DNA of 64,000 nt from Lentinula raphanica (GCA_027919835.1 JANVFP010000028.1:558001-622000), one strand, 5' to 3'. Counted from the first letter of the stretch, positions 47,519-58,960 are shown. The notes: generated by a model not told the origin, from the sequence alone. Translations and numbers: made by a program.

Positions 47519-48916
47519 CTAGTCTTCACTCGATGAATCCGTTTGCATTGCATCAAGCTCCTCCTGTGTTGGAAATTGATACAGCTTCCTAACCTCATTT
47601 CCATACTTCTCCATGAACTCGATCTCAAGTAACAATGACCAGTCAGCTACCTGTAGCTTGTTACATTGATCGAGCAATGGTAAAGCTACAGAAGCATCAA
47701 CATAGTCTTTTCGGATCTGGGGAGGAAGGCTGTTGAATTTCTCGGGTTGGAACCAGTCGATGGCACATTTGGAGGGCAATTTCCTGAATATTGTCTTCTT
47801 ACTCATGGGATGTGCGATCCGTATCTTCTTCTTGTAGGAATGTCAATTGGTACCCTTGTATTCTGCAATAGAACGGATACCTTTGTCAATTTCATGAATG
47901 AAATGAGTGGTGTTTTTGCTTCGTAAGTGCTTCACTAGGATATGGAGTTTACCAGGCACGTAAATCGATTTACGCAATGGTATCTCAGTTTACCGCTCTT
48001 CCTTGCCCATAATTGATATCCAGGACATGAATACTGTCTGATTACTACTATCTACGACGCAACCACTCTTGAGGCTGAAACTGTAGATCTGGGACAGGAA
48101 AGCTGTGTTACAAAGGTATTCAAGATTTGGTTCAAAGGCAACATAACCTCCATTCTGTAATCCAAACTCAAAGCTGGAGATTGTGATGCTCTCCATTGCT
48201 TGATTGTAAAAGGAGGTTGGAGAGGCAGCTAGAACATTGGGCCGCCACTTCGCACATCCAAATGAGCTGAGGACGCCTAATGTCATTCGCAAGCTCTGGT
48301 CACTGACTTGAGCAACTGCACTTGCAATGGTCCCAGGATCTAGTCAACAGGCCCTCCGAAGTGTCTCCAACCTCTCCAATGATTCACAAGAGACCAAGAT
48401 CTTAGGATTCTTCAGGACTTCATCAATTTGTTGTGGATTTGTGAATCTGAGGAATGTAATATGCATCAGTGGCATTGTCATTGTGACTGAGTGGCTCACA
48501 ACATACCTTCTCTCAAAGTTAGCAATATCTATGTTACTTGGAGTCTCAGGTGCAACACTTTCAGACAATGCCAAGTTTCATAAAATGCAAATATGAATCT
48601 CCAATGCACGCTGAGTGAAATGATTCTTTGTGGGCATAAAGAATAAAGAAAGATAATTTGTCACTTGCCTTGAGACCGCATGCATCCTCTGGAATATGCT
48701 GATTTTTCAAATGATAACTATCTTTCTTCTTCTTCTTCACTCCAGTTGACTTTGGCTCCTTTGCAGATTTACGTGCCTTTTTGTTTGAGTTGCCACTCGA
48801 TGGCTCACCACTCAGACAGGGGGTGGTTCAGGGGTTGGTGAATGATGGCGCTTCCGATGTTTAGAACCACTGTCAGATGTGTCAGGCTGCACAGTTGAGC
48901 TCGAAGGATGGGGCAT
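47519..48916 (-). pseudogene. Decayed hypothetical gene ending EKYGNEVRKLYQFPT
   Basis: From ATG 48916 the minus strand reads MPHPSSSTVQPDTSD, a Lys-rich segment (KKARKSAKEPKSTG, KKKKKDSYHL), a domain with FERRYVVSHSVTMTMPLMHITFLRF, LGVLSSFGCAKWRPNV and TSFYNQAMESITISSFEFGLQNGGYVAFEP, and a C-terminal exon 47806-47519 with FNSLPPQIRKDYVDA and IEFMEKYGNEVRKLYQFPTQEELDAM. Defects are a frameshift near 48815 and TGA at 48346-48344 where the frame otherwise continues. The C-terminal pattern recurs in many uncharacterised mushroom proteins, as I recall. No function is assigned. Confidence 0.5.
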
Positions 48917-50046
48917 TGTGAAAGTAACAAAGAAGGATGAGAATTGAGAATTTGAGATTATTGCGTGTTCAGGTTTTTGTCCTTTCCTGACACATTTCTG
49001 TCATAGATGATTAGATATCCAACCTTACTCAAGTTTCAAGCTGATTTTTATTATCCAGTACAGATTTTCACTGACTGATAGTTGTACACATCTTCAGCAA
49101 TACTATGAACAAATAGGTAGGTTTTTTGGAGATCACAAATGTGTAAACAGGAGCTCATAACGAAGATCAAAAATACTAACAACATTATATCATAACCGTG
49201 CCACCAGTTCATTCAGACTCATTGTTCACAATCATGGTCCACGAGTCTGAACACATTGAAGCAATGAATACATGTATTAAATTGATAGATGATAACATGC
49301 TGTGCACAGCCTGCTGCTCAATGGCAGGTGCTCAGTATGGTACCGGAAAGGTGCCATGAAGGCACCATCCGCAATGGTGCCCTTCAAAATGCCTGCGGTG
49401 CTAGGAAGCCTGGGCTTTTGGGGGGTGTCTCTAGGCTCTTTAGGTTGAATGTATTTTCCCTGATGTTTGCTGGTCATACTGGTTTTTCAAGATCTAAGTT
49501 ATTGTTGAATATACTAACTGAATTTTTAAAGATTGGGAGTAAGTACACTGAATTGCTGCAATGTGTAATTCATGATCCCTTTGCTGGTCATACTGGTTTT
49601 TCAAAATCTAAGTTATTGTTGAATATACTAACCAGTGAATTTCTAAAGATTGGGAGTAGGAAATTATTTCAAATTTGTCCTATTGGCTGGTTGATGACTG
49701 TAGGTGCTGCTTTGACTACATTAAAGGCACTCAAAATTGCTCAATGGTTGTGCATGCATAATTTGCCGGAGGTATGGCATTTTCACAGGTTTTGCATGGC
49801 AATTTGATAGTTGACAGTTTCAGTATATTTCTCCCAATTGGCTAATCACTTGCTAGTTCTTGCAATGCTGTTCTCATCAGCAGATTGACAGATGAAATAG
49901 AGCCTCATGGGAAATGCATTGTATTATACAATGGTCAGTGCTTGATAGGAGATTCTCCGGAAAAATATGAGGCATATATATATATAAGCCACATTTACAG
50001 TGACATTCATACCTCTTAGTTTTCTCCTATCAAGAGTTAGCATCAA
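48917..50046. other. Gene-free stretch leading into the right arm
   Basis: 48917-49300 shows nothing. 49318-49460 holds inverted counterparts of the left inner border and a fragment of the TCAGGAAAAAT MITE family; 49466-49660 holds a two-copy repeat; from 49663 the sequence is the right arm, upstream of its gene. Confidence 0.5.
49466..49660. repeat. Direct repeat of about 80 bp at the inner border of the right arm
   Basis: TTTGCTGGTCATACTGG...GAATATACTAAC...AAAGATTGGGAGTA occurs at 49466-49543 and again at 49579-49658, immediately before the arm begins at 49663. The left arm has no counterpart beside its inner end. Confidence 0.75.
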
Positions 50047-53000
50047 ATGAGTAATCAAAGGTAAATGATTATATACACATGTTCATTGTCTTTGTATACC
50101 TAGTCACATTATTCTTCACAGCTATAGCAATCAGTCTACAGAAGAGTGAGATTTATGAGTTCAACTACTTTATTCATGTACATGTTGATATTCTTACAGA
50201 AATTTTGGCATTTTCAACAATGCACAAAATGTAACAATCAGTGGAGGAAACTTTGAAGTGGCAGGGAAAGATATCAACTGTGAGTCAGAGATCACAAAAT
50301 CATTATATTGAAGTAAAATGTTACATGCAGATCTCTCAAGTGATGAAGAGAGAAAACTTCAAGAATGGCTTGGTGCTCCAGATTGTTCCATCAATTATGC
50401 AGCAGCTTTGAACAAAAGGGTAGATGGAACAGGGAAATGGATCTTTGAAGATCCTACTTACCTTGAATGGAGAAAGCAAGGAAGTATCTTGTGGATTCAG
50501 GGCCAAGGTGATTACTTTGTAAAAACTTTATTATAAAAGGAAGTATTTAATTTTCCTTGCAGCTGGATCAGGTAAAACATTCTTGATGTGAGACTCTAAG
50601 TTTTGAAATTATTGAATATACTGAAGCTAACATTTATTGGCTGATTACCTTAGTTCCAGTATTATTGAAAGTTTTAAAACAGGTCCTGTTTCAACACTTT
50701 CCATTTATCACTACTTTGATATACGTGATAATACTGAATCCAAGACAAGCTTTCAAGGATTTTTGTCATCTTGTCTTTTACAAATAGGTGTTCAAGATCA
50801 AAAGATCCATCCTGAATTGAAGAATCTGCACAAATCATCAAGAAATGGTCTTTTGCATTCCAAGCCTACTGATGAAAAACTTGCAGACACTATCATACAA
50901 ATCACAAGAGACCTAGTCCAAAAAGACTATCAAGTGTACATAATTGTTGATGCTCTAGATGAATGCAATGAAATGGGCAAAGTCTGGGATCTTTGTATGC
51001 AGATGGCTGATTTGCATATTGGAATCTTGATTACAAGCCAAAACTATCAACCTGAGTCCTCAAAATATTTTGCAATATCTTTGTGGGGAAATAAAATGGT
51101 TGATAAAGATATTGCTACTTTCTTGAATCAGCAAGTTTCATTCAAGAGTATAGCTTTGAATACTGAAGTAACATCCACATTGATGCAAAAAACAAATGAA
51201 GGGTAAGTGATATTATTCATATATTTTACTGCTCAAGTCTAAGGATGTGACAGATTTCGCTATATTGATTGTCTGCTTTCAATTCTAAAAGGAAGTCCAA
51301 ATGCAAAGAGAGTACACAAGGTACTAGCTGAGTTACCTTCAAGTCTGAAAGGAATGTATTTCAATGCTATTGAAAAAATGATGAATAGTGTTTATTCTGA
51401 AGAGGCACATCATCTTCTCCTATGGCTTCTATATTCATTTGAGCCTCTCTATATGAGTCAGGTTGCAATTATTCTTTCAATTGATCTTGACTTAAGAGAA
51501 GTTGAGTCTGAGGCTGAAATACTGGTTGGATTGGATGAAATCATTGATACTACTTTGGTTACTGTTGACAATAGAAACATTGTCCAATTTTCACATGCAT
51601 CTGTGAAGGAGTTCCTGTTGGAAAGCAACAGAAGTTCTCAAGAAAAAAAGTTGATCAATATAAATACAGAACTGGCACATGATATTATTGCTCAGATGTG
51701 TCTTATTTATCTTCTAAACCAAAATGAAGAAAAAAATATATGGAGAAATTCAAGTAACCGGTGGAGGATAGATATTGAGACATTTGAACAGTATGCAACT
51801 CAGTACTGGGGAGAGCATAGTCACCATATTGATAAGAATTCACTTTCATATAATAAATCAATAGAAATAACTCAGATATTCCTGGAACAGGACTCCAAAG
51901 CATTTATAAATTGGACAAAGAACTTTCGAGCTAGGGTTGGGGAGAAATTTGAAATGGACAATATATTTGCAGAAAATGACAAGCTTCATGTTACTGCATG
52001 GTTTGACCTGGAAACAAGTGCACAAAAATTGTTGACCAATATGACAGGTACAGGTATGCAAGTTGACTTTGACTATTATGATACATAACTATATTGAGCA
52101 TGATCTATTAGCAATCAATACAATGTCAAAATATTTTGGAACAGCATTACAAATAGCAGCATATAGAGGCCACAAAGATATAGTAGATTTTTTGCTTCAA
52201 CAAGGTGCAGAGATCAATGTCCAGGGTGGGATTTATGGCACTGCAGTTCCAGCAGCAGCAGCAGGAGGCCACAAAGATATAGTAGATTTTTTGCTCCAAC
52301 AGGGTGCAGAGATAAATGCTCAGGGTGGGCTTTATGATACTGCACTTCAAGCAGCAGCAGCAAGGGGTCACAAGGATATTGTGGAATTTCTGCTTCAACA
52401 GGGTGCAGAGATCAATGCTCAGGGTGGGTATTATGGTACTGCACTTCAAGCAGCAGCAGCAGGAGGCTACAAAGATATTGTAGAATTTTTGCTTCAACAG
52501 GGTGCCGATAGCAATGCTCAGGGTGGGAAATATGGCACTGCACTTCAAGCAGCAGTATATTGGGGTTACCAAGATATTGTGGAATTTCTGCTTCGACAGG
52601 GTGCAGAGGTCAATGCACATGGTGGGGAATATGGCACTGCACTTCAAGCAGCAGCAGCTAGAGGCTACAAAAATATTTTGGAATTTCTCCTTCAGCAGGG
52701 TGCAGAGATCAATGCTCAGGATGAGAAATATGGAACTGCACTTCAAGCAGCAGCAGATAATGGCCACCAGAATATTGTGAATATTCTCCTTCAGCAGCCT
52801 GGTGCAGAAATTAATGCCCAGGATGGGGATTATGGCACTGCACCTCATGCAGCAGCAGCTGAGGGCCACAAATGATGTTGCCATGAATTTAGTTGAGTTG
52901 CAACTCAAGTTGCTGTTGCTTACTAAGTCAATTCAACTTGAACCACCTTGAGTTTGACTGTGTTTTGTATATTCAATTCTAAGTAGAGCATGATCTGGCA

Positions 53001-53522
53001 GAGTCTGCATGTTGTAAGTATTAGTAGCTAAGAGAATTGTGTAATGAATCCATATATTTTTATTGACTCTATAAGAAGGTGCAATACCTTTACTATTTTT
53101 AGCTCAATCTCACAAGAGTGGCAAGCAACAATTTGCCAGAAACATTTCCTGAGTGGCAATTTGCACTTTTCAAGTTTCAACAGTCTACAGGTTGGTACAG
53201 AAGTTGAATTTAGTCTGTTAATTGTGTGTTTAAACTTTATCTCTTCAATGTTCTAACACTCTTTGACTCTGATCTGTTTCCATGGTTAGTTGATTCTGTG
53301 GAACCCTCACTGTCAAGTTGCTGCCTGAGAATGTGGAAACACAACTTTTTTTCTCTTTTGCTCCTTCATCATTGACACTACTTTCATCATTGTCATCAGT
53401 CACTATTATCTACTTTTCAGTTATTGCATATTGTTATGCCAGCACCTGCTCATAAATTCTGATATTCACAAGGATGTTTAAATAGCTGTAGGATTGTACC
53501 TAGGTAGTACTTGTACTGATTA
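49663..53522 (+). repeat. Right arm of the 3.86-kb inverted duplication
   Basis: Mirror image of 37086-40944 with one net base difference. The outer end reads ...TAGTACTTGTACTGATTA and then diverges from the left flank. Confidence 0.92.
50047..52875 (+). CDS. NACHT-ankyrin STAND (NLR-like) protein, intact copy (813 aa)
   Basis: Eight exons: 50047-50060, 50122-50145, 50201-50279, 50331-50517, 50563-50587, 50654-51202, 51254-52053 and 52112-52875, total 2,442 bp in phase. Residues 1-40 have the FNNAQNVTISGGNFEVAGKD pattern common before fungal NACHT domains. Walker A is AGSGKT (102-107), interrupted downstream by an intron; Walker B is VDALDEC (208-214). A winged-helix-like region follows (QFSHASVKEFLLES). 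From about residue 566 come seven full ankyrin repeats of 33-34 residues and a partial eighth, unusually alike (YGTALQAAAARGHKDIVEFLLQQGAEINAQ type). STAND NTPases oligomerise on ligand binding; in fungi many act in non-self recognition and cell death. No known effector domain precedes NACHT here, so the output is unknown. Highly similar repeats fit rapid repeat turnover. Confidence 0.86.
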
Positions 53523-54833
53523 AAGTACTGTTTGGAGAATTGAGAATTGAGAATGTTCAAATATGTTTACAAAACACTTGAAGGGCAAGCTATTAGTTGT
53601 TTAATGTAGAAATGTAAACTATTCAGATTACACTGGCATTAGAGTCTTGATGTTCTGAAACTGCCATTGGAACAGAGAAATCATGGAGTAGTAGAGGAAG
53701 ATACTTATAGAGATATAACAGCCTGAGCCATGACACTGCAGGGATGAGCTGATATTCCTGCCCCAAAAAGTGCAGGAATATACCAAGAAAATGTACAATT
53801 TTTCATGGATTATGAGGAGTAGAATATTCAAAGAATACCACAATAATTCACAGAGTGATCGACTGAGAAGATTTTGGGAATATTGTCAATATTCTCTGCT
53901 CAATTCTGCCTCAGAAATTGTGAAACATCACAAGATATTCACTATGGGATTGCTTCAAAAGATTCTCTCAGTATTCTCCCATAGAGTATGAATTATTCAG
54001 CATATTCTTCGAGAGAATGTCATATCCTCCCAGATTATAGGGGAATATGCTGAATAATCCATATTCTTTGCAAGACCATTTTGAAGAACCTCATAGTTTT
54101 CATGAGGTGAGCATTTTGATTGCTTTTTAGATTTTTGATGCAATATTATCTTAAGAATATTCAGAATGTGCCCAGGATTTTCTTGGTTGATTGCCCTGGC
54201 AACTATTGCGGCATTCTTTGAATATTGTACTCATCATATTTTGTGGAAAATTATACATTTTCTCTGTATATTCCCACACTTTTCAGGACAAAAGTATTGG
54301 CTCATCCCAGACTTCTTCCTATCTACTCTTGCTGGCAAAAAAATTTCTGAGAATGAGTAGGAATATTACCTTATTTCCACTACCCTTTAGGGTAGAAGGG
54401 TTTTATAGTTCAGCTCAATTTTCCATTGGCTGAGATTTACAAAAAATGTGCATTGGGCCATTTCTGGTCCATTCTCTTTCTGTGTCAACCTGGTTTCAGC
54501 AAGGTAGCACCAACTTTCTCATCCTTCAACCTGTAGGGACCAGGTAGCAGGTTGTGCTGGTAGCCGGCCCTACTCATTATATACTAGTATATCAAGTATC
54601 TGAACAATATCAATATCTTATCTATCTATCATGTGTGCTGAAATTTGCATGAGTGCTTGTTCTGTATATTTGGTTTCAGCACTTAAAAATCTGTATCACC
54701 AAATATTTTTGTTCATTTATATTCATTCTAGGTGTTAAATAATTATTTTTTCAACATAGCCAGGTTAATGGATGCTATATCATATGAAAGACCAGGAATT
54801 AGCTGAATTAAAGTTCAGGAAATTTAGTCATAA
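52876..54833. other. Gene-free AT-rich stretch
   Basis: Up to 53522 this is the 3' flank within the duplicated arm. 53523-54833 has scattered GAATATT motifs, an inverted repeat at 53987-54063 and no ORF with recognisable content. Confidence 0.5.
53987..54063. repeat. Short inverted repeat with 21-bp arms
   Basis: TATGAATTATTCAGCATATTC (53987-54007) is mirrored at 54043-54063 with one mismatch. It may be the tips or core of a small element rich in GAATAT motifs. Confidence 0.7.
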
Positions 54834-56106
54834 TCAGGTTCTGTATACAATACACCATAGCAATACCATTGCTAGATCTCCCTTGCACCATCTCCACCAG
54901 TTGGCAATGACCATCCAAGCTGGGGATCTGGCCAACTGTTCCAAGTAATCCTCATTGTCCAGGATCATCTCGTTCATCATCGTCGAAACCTCAGGCCATC
55001 CTTTGGCCTGACCATATTTATTATTTGGATTCAGGTTAATGATTCCGCAGGGAGGCCCAGCGTTTCCGGGATTACCACTACCAGAAGCAACAGTATGTGG
55101 CTGCACCCGTTGTGCAGGTTGAATATTTCTGGTCTTGATATTAGTCATCATTTGAGCCAATGTCTCAAGTTCCTCTTTGTAGGTAGCCTTAAGTGCTCCC
55201 AAATCTTTGACCAACACACTCTACTGGTCCCTATTTGCAGCTAGTGCTCTTTCCATTTCCTCGGAAGCCTCTCGCTTCACTTCAGGCTTCAATTCACACC
55301 TGAACGCACCTGAACGCACTTGAACTCACTTTGAATATATCTGAATACAATTATGAACTCATGTGAATGCATGTGAACGCATGTGAACGTATTGGAACGC
55401 ATCCGAACGCATTGCACTGCAATATTTGCGTTCCGATGCAGTTAATTATGTCCCAATGGGAGCATATTTAATGATATTATGTATCAATTTTCATGTCATT
55501 TATATTCATCCACCTATATATAGACCTTGAGATACTTAATAAAGGATATTATCTGGTATAAATACTGTTATTATATGTAAAATATATAGACTGTGAATGC
55601 ACTCAAATGCGTTGAACGCAAATATGAACTCGGAATGCACCGGCGGAATGCAAAATTCTACCTACCGGCTTCAATTTCAACCTGAAGAAATGCGAGAGAT
55701 TCGGTACTTCTTCTTTGATCACTGGAGGACCACCAATTGGAAAGTATACGCCTCCTCCTGAGTGGGTTTCTGCATTGAAGACCACACCATCCCAGCTTGT
55801 TACTGTCTGGTACAACAATTCCAAGGGCGGGTGCCTTGCTGTGGCCTCTGCTGCTTCCTTGTACTCTACAAACAGATATGGATCATTGACCTGATGTTTC
55901 TCTACATGGAAAGCAGGTACCTGCTGTTGGACCTTACAATTCACAGCTTTCCATAACTCATCATTGAATGCTGACAGGAAAAGAGACACCAATTCTGTGT
56001 TTCCTATTGCCAGAGGTGGTTTCAACAGTTTATTGGCTTCTACCTCCGAGTCCATCAACAAACAATATCTGAGCAACCTATCTCCGTCCCAGACACCCAA
56101 AGGCGC
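54834..56106 (-). pseudogene. LTR-retrotransposon gag-like fragment, split by two insertions
   Basis: The minus-strand frame 56106-55667 (LVSLFLSAFNDELWKAV, QQQVPAFHVEKHQ, YKEAAEATARHPPLELLYQ) resumes at 55294 (VKREASEEMERALAANRDQ) and continues to 54834 (KATYKEELETLAQMMTNIKT, GPPCGIINLNPNNKYGQAK, WPEVSTMMNE). This order matches gag-like proteins of fungal LTR retrotransposons as I remember them. A TAG follows NRDQ near 55227. No protease, reverse transcriptase, integrase or LTR was found nearby, so it is a fragment. Its upstream part is cut at 56107 by a hAT-like element. Confidence 0.55.
55295..55666. mobile_element. 372-bp insertion with TGAACGCA motifs and 10-bp duplication
   Basis: The insertion is flanked by GGCTTCAATT on both sides (55285-55294 and 55667-55676). 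Removing it and one copy restores an open gag frame. It contains many TGAACGCA/TGAATGCA octamers, mostly clustered at one end. No clear terminal inverted repeats are seen, so the class is undetermined. Confidence 0.7.
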
Positions 56107-57090
56107 TAGAGATGTTCACGAGTGGCAAGTGTTGACAAGTACTCATGAGTTTATTTGTACTCGTGACTCACGAGTCAAGTGTTTTATTTATACGAGTGTA
56201 CTTGTGTTCATGTTATGAATGTATACTTGAGTCACAATCATCAAAATGTATTGACAAGTACTCGTGCATTTTATTCGCAAGTATTCTCCTGTACTCGTGA
56301 GTATTTCTACTATTAACTCTGCACATGACCTTTCTCAGTGGCTATGTGCCTATTATAATTTTTTGTGTTAGAGTCACAGCCACTGCCTATTATAATTATT
56401 AGGAGAAAAGAAGTAATATAGTCTAACATATGTCATATGTAAGAAAATGTGAATGGTGAAGTGGTTAAAGGTGCTGATTCCGGACTAAGGTCAGCCTTCC
56501 TTTAACTTCCTTCAGGGTTCAATTCCTCCTCATGGCAACTTTGTATAACAATAAATCTGTACATTGTTCTTGCTTTGAAGCATGTTAATATATATTTTGG
56601 TACTGTATATTTATTAAAAGCTATGAAAATTAAGGTAACGAGTATTAAAACACTCGAGTGTATTTTTCAATACTCGAGTCTTTCCTTTATATACTCGAGT
56701 AGACACTCGAATTATAATTTGAATAATTTTCTGTGAATATTCGTGGCACTCACTCGAGTGTCTGTTACTTAGAGACACTCAAGTACAGACTCGAGTCACA
56801 GTTGCTGATTTTGAGTGACGAATATTCGTGTCACAAGTGGCAAGTACACTCACATCAGGAAAAATACCTTGGGCCCAGAGAGCCTAGAGACATCCCCCAA
56901 AAGCTTAGGCTTCTCAGGCTTCCCAGAGATTCTCAAAGATTTCCAAAGATTTTCAAAGCAACTCAGGTAAGCCTGAAGACATAAGGTTGACTTAAAATCA
57001 TTTCAAGAACTTGAAACTGCCTGGAATTTTGGGGGTGTCTCCAGGCAACCTGGGCCTAAATAGATTTTTCCTGATGCGTGAGCACCTCTA
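56107..57090. mobile_element. Non-autonomous hAT-like element, copy 2, with nested MITE
   Basis: Same family as 24321-25093: TAGAGATGTTCACGAG at one end, CGTGAGCACCTCTA at the other, and a perfect 8-bp duplication AAAGGCGC (56099-56106 and 57091-57098). It carries the tRNA-like core at 56454-56536. A 220-bp MITE replaces part of its right end. Confidence 0.87.
56855..57074. mobile_element. 220-bp MITE, TCAGGAAAAAT family, copy 1
   Basis: Ends TCAGGAAAAAT / ATTTTTCCTGA are inverted repeats. The interior has GCCTAGAGACA...CAAAGATT...GGTGTCTCCAGGC. It lies inside the second hAT-like element. The target duplication could not be defined, because the hAT sequence at the junction is also deleted. 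Confidence 0.75.
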
Positions 57091-57803
57091 AAAGGCGCAT
57101 AGTTCTGTATGATCTGTAAAAGCATATTCTTTGAACCCATTGGTCTCCCTAGGGTGAGTGCATTAGCATGGTTGTTCTAAAGATGGTCTAGAAGCTCTCC
57201 CATTATCTGGATTGCTAGTACTTGCTCTTCCAAGGTTTCTTGGATTGTAAACAGGTACAGATGGTTTCTTTGTGGCACGCTTTCACTGATCTGAAGCTTG
57301 TATCGCTGAATCAAAGAAATCTGCTGAGCCCACATTCTTCAAAGTCCGAATAGCTCTTGGAGCTATTTTTAATGATCAAATAAATTCAATCAAAGGCAGT
57401 AGTTTTGAGAAATCAAGAAGATCTCTCAAGTTCGACCAAAATATAGATTCCACCCCTTGCAATGGGCTCCAGATAATGAGGTATAAAGTCAGTTCTTAGT
57501 ATAATGCCTTATGACAGGTCACTTAGCACGAACACAGAGTACAACTTCACGGATTCGTTAATCAAATTGTATTTATAGCGAGGTGTGGGGTGTTGTCAGA
57601 GATTCCGCACTATCTTATATCTCAAGTTGAATGCAGTCTTGTAAGATCTCTTAGATCAGCAATACTGGTCAGCAGAACAAAGTGACACGGATATACCAGT
57701 CGTAAGATCTGGACTAAGGGGTTTGTTTTGAGTGGCTTTCACTTGGATAAGGGTTTTTAGGCTCGGAAAGCAATGGAGTACCAGACATTATCAGCTGATA
57801 CTG
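57091..57803. other. Retroelement-flanking sequence without a clear gene
   Basis: It continues the DNA upstream of the gag fragment. Short minus-strand frames (for example around 57180-57350) could be gag N-terminal remnants, but there is no confident match or LTR border. Confidence 0.4.
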
Positions 57804-58741
57804 TAAAACCTTTGTAAAAACTACTGATAAGTTATCAAGGAATGTTTGAAAAAACTTGTGATAACTCAGAGGGGGCGCTGGAAATGACTCCGGGGGTGGT
57901 CATGCCTGTCACCAGCTGTCACATGGGGCCTATATTTATTGTTTTGGGTAATTGATAATTATCCAGATATTAAATAAGCAGCATATTTTCAAAAAAACCC
58001 AAAAAATCATAAAAAATCTAAAAAATCCTAAAAAAGCCAGATTAGGTCAGAAAAATATTAGGGAACAGTATACAGCCTATTGCAGGTCCAGGGACATCAA
58101 AATTACAAAAATGGAAAATTTTGATCATGATGTCATCTTGTAGCAAGAAATCTGAAAAAAAAAATCCTAAAAATAGTCAAAAAATTCAGGGGTGCCTCAT
58201 TGGTCCTGAAAGTGCAAAAAAAAAATAATACATGACAAGTGTAAAAAATTTTAAATGTACATGATATTTTTAGCACACCTAGTACCTTTGAACACTCAGA
58301 ACAATTTATATTACTCAATATGTTCAGTACACTTGGTACTTATCATATCTAACACACTAAAACTCAGAACAGTAGTAATATGTATTATATCTAATACAGT
58401 TGACAGTAAATACTCAAAACAGAGTTATCAGTCACTATACTTAACACTCTTGATAGTCAAAAAGTTAGAATAATATTACTTGATATACATAACACACTCA
58501 TTGTTATACTGTAATACACTTATAACAATGAGTTTTGGGTGCTTATGGGCGCTTATTTGGTGTTTTTGAGTCAAAATTCATTAATAGCATACTCAATAAT
58601 TTATTTGTGGGCTCTATATCGTGTCAGGATGTTGTTTATATCATATTCCTCTAGATACAATTTGGAGAACCCAAAAATACCACCTGTGGGGCTAGCTATA
58701 TTGTGATCTTTTGTAATATAACAATGTTTTGTGTAAATGCA

Positions 58742-58960
58742 TCAGGAAAAATACCTTCAGCCCAAAGATCCTAGAGACACCCCCAAAAGCTCAGGCTTCC
58801 CAGGCTTCCCAGAGATTCTCAAAGATTTCCAAAGATTTTTAAAGCAACTCAGGTAAGCCTGAAGACATAAGGTTGACTTAAAATCATTTCAAAGACTTTA
58901 AACTGCCTGGGATTTTGGGGGTGTCTCCAGGCAACTTGGGCCTAGATAGATTTTTCCTGA
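58742..58960. mobile_element. 219-bp MITE, TCAGGAAAAAT family, copy 2
   Basis: Same ends and interior as 56855-57074, inserted in the foldback sequence between GTAAATG and CAATGCATATG, which are nearly adjacent at 26346-26362. This shows a true insertion. Confidence 0.8.

Noticed and set aside
47322..47592. His/Pro-rich frames over the ACCATC/ACCGTC repeat
   Set aside because: They are produced by the simple repeat and have no support outside it.
52147..52908. 253-codon cysteine-rich frame antisense to the ankyrin repeats (and its left-arm mirror at 37700-38460)
   Set aside because: It is the regular reverse reading of a codon-repetitive ankyrin array; Cys-Cys runs come from GCAGCAGCA on the other strand. 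No independent signal for a gene.
37086..53522. A Starship-like giant element carrying the NLR gene
   Set aside because: No tyrosine recombinase captain gene is seen, and the structure is a symmetric inverted duplication rather than a cargo element with a 5' captain.
54834..57803. A complete LTR retrotransposon
   Set aside because: Only gag-like sequence is visible. No protease, reverse transcriptase, integrase, primer-binding site or paired LTR was found.
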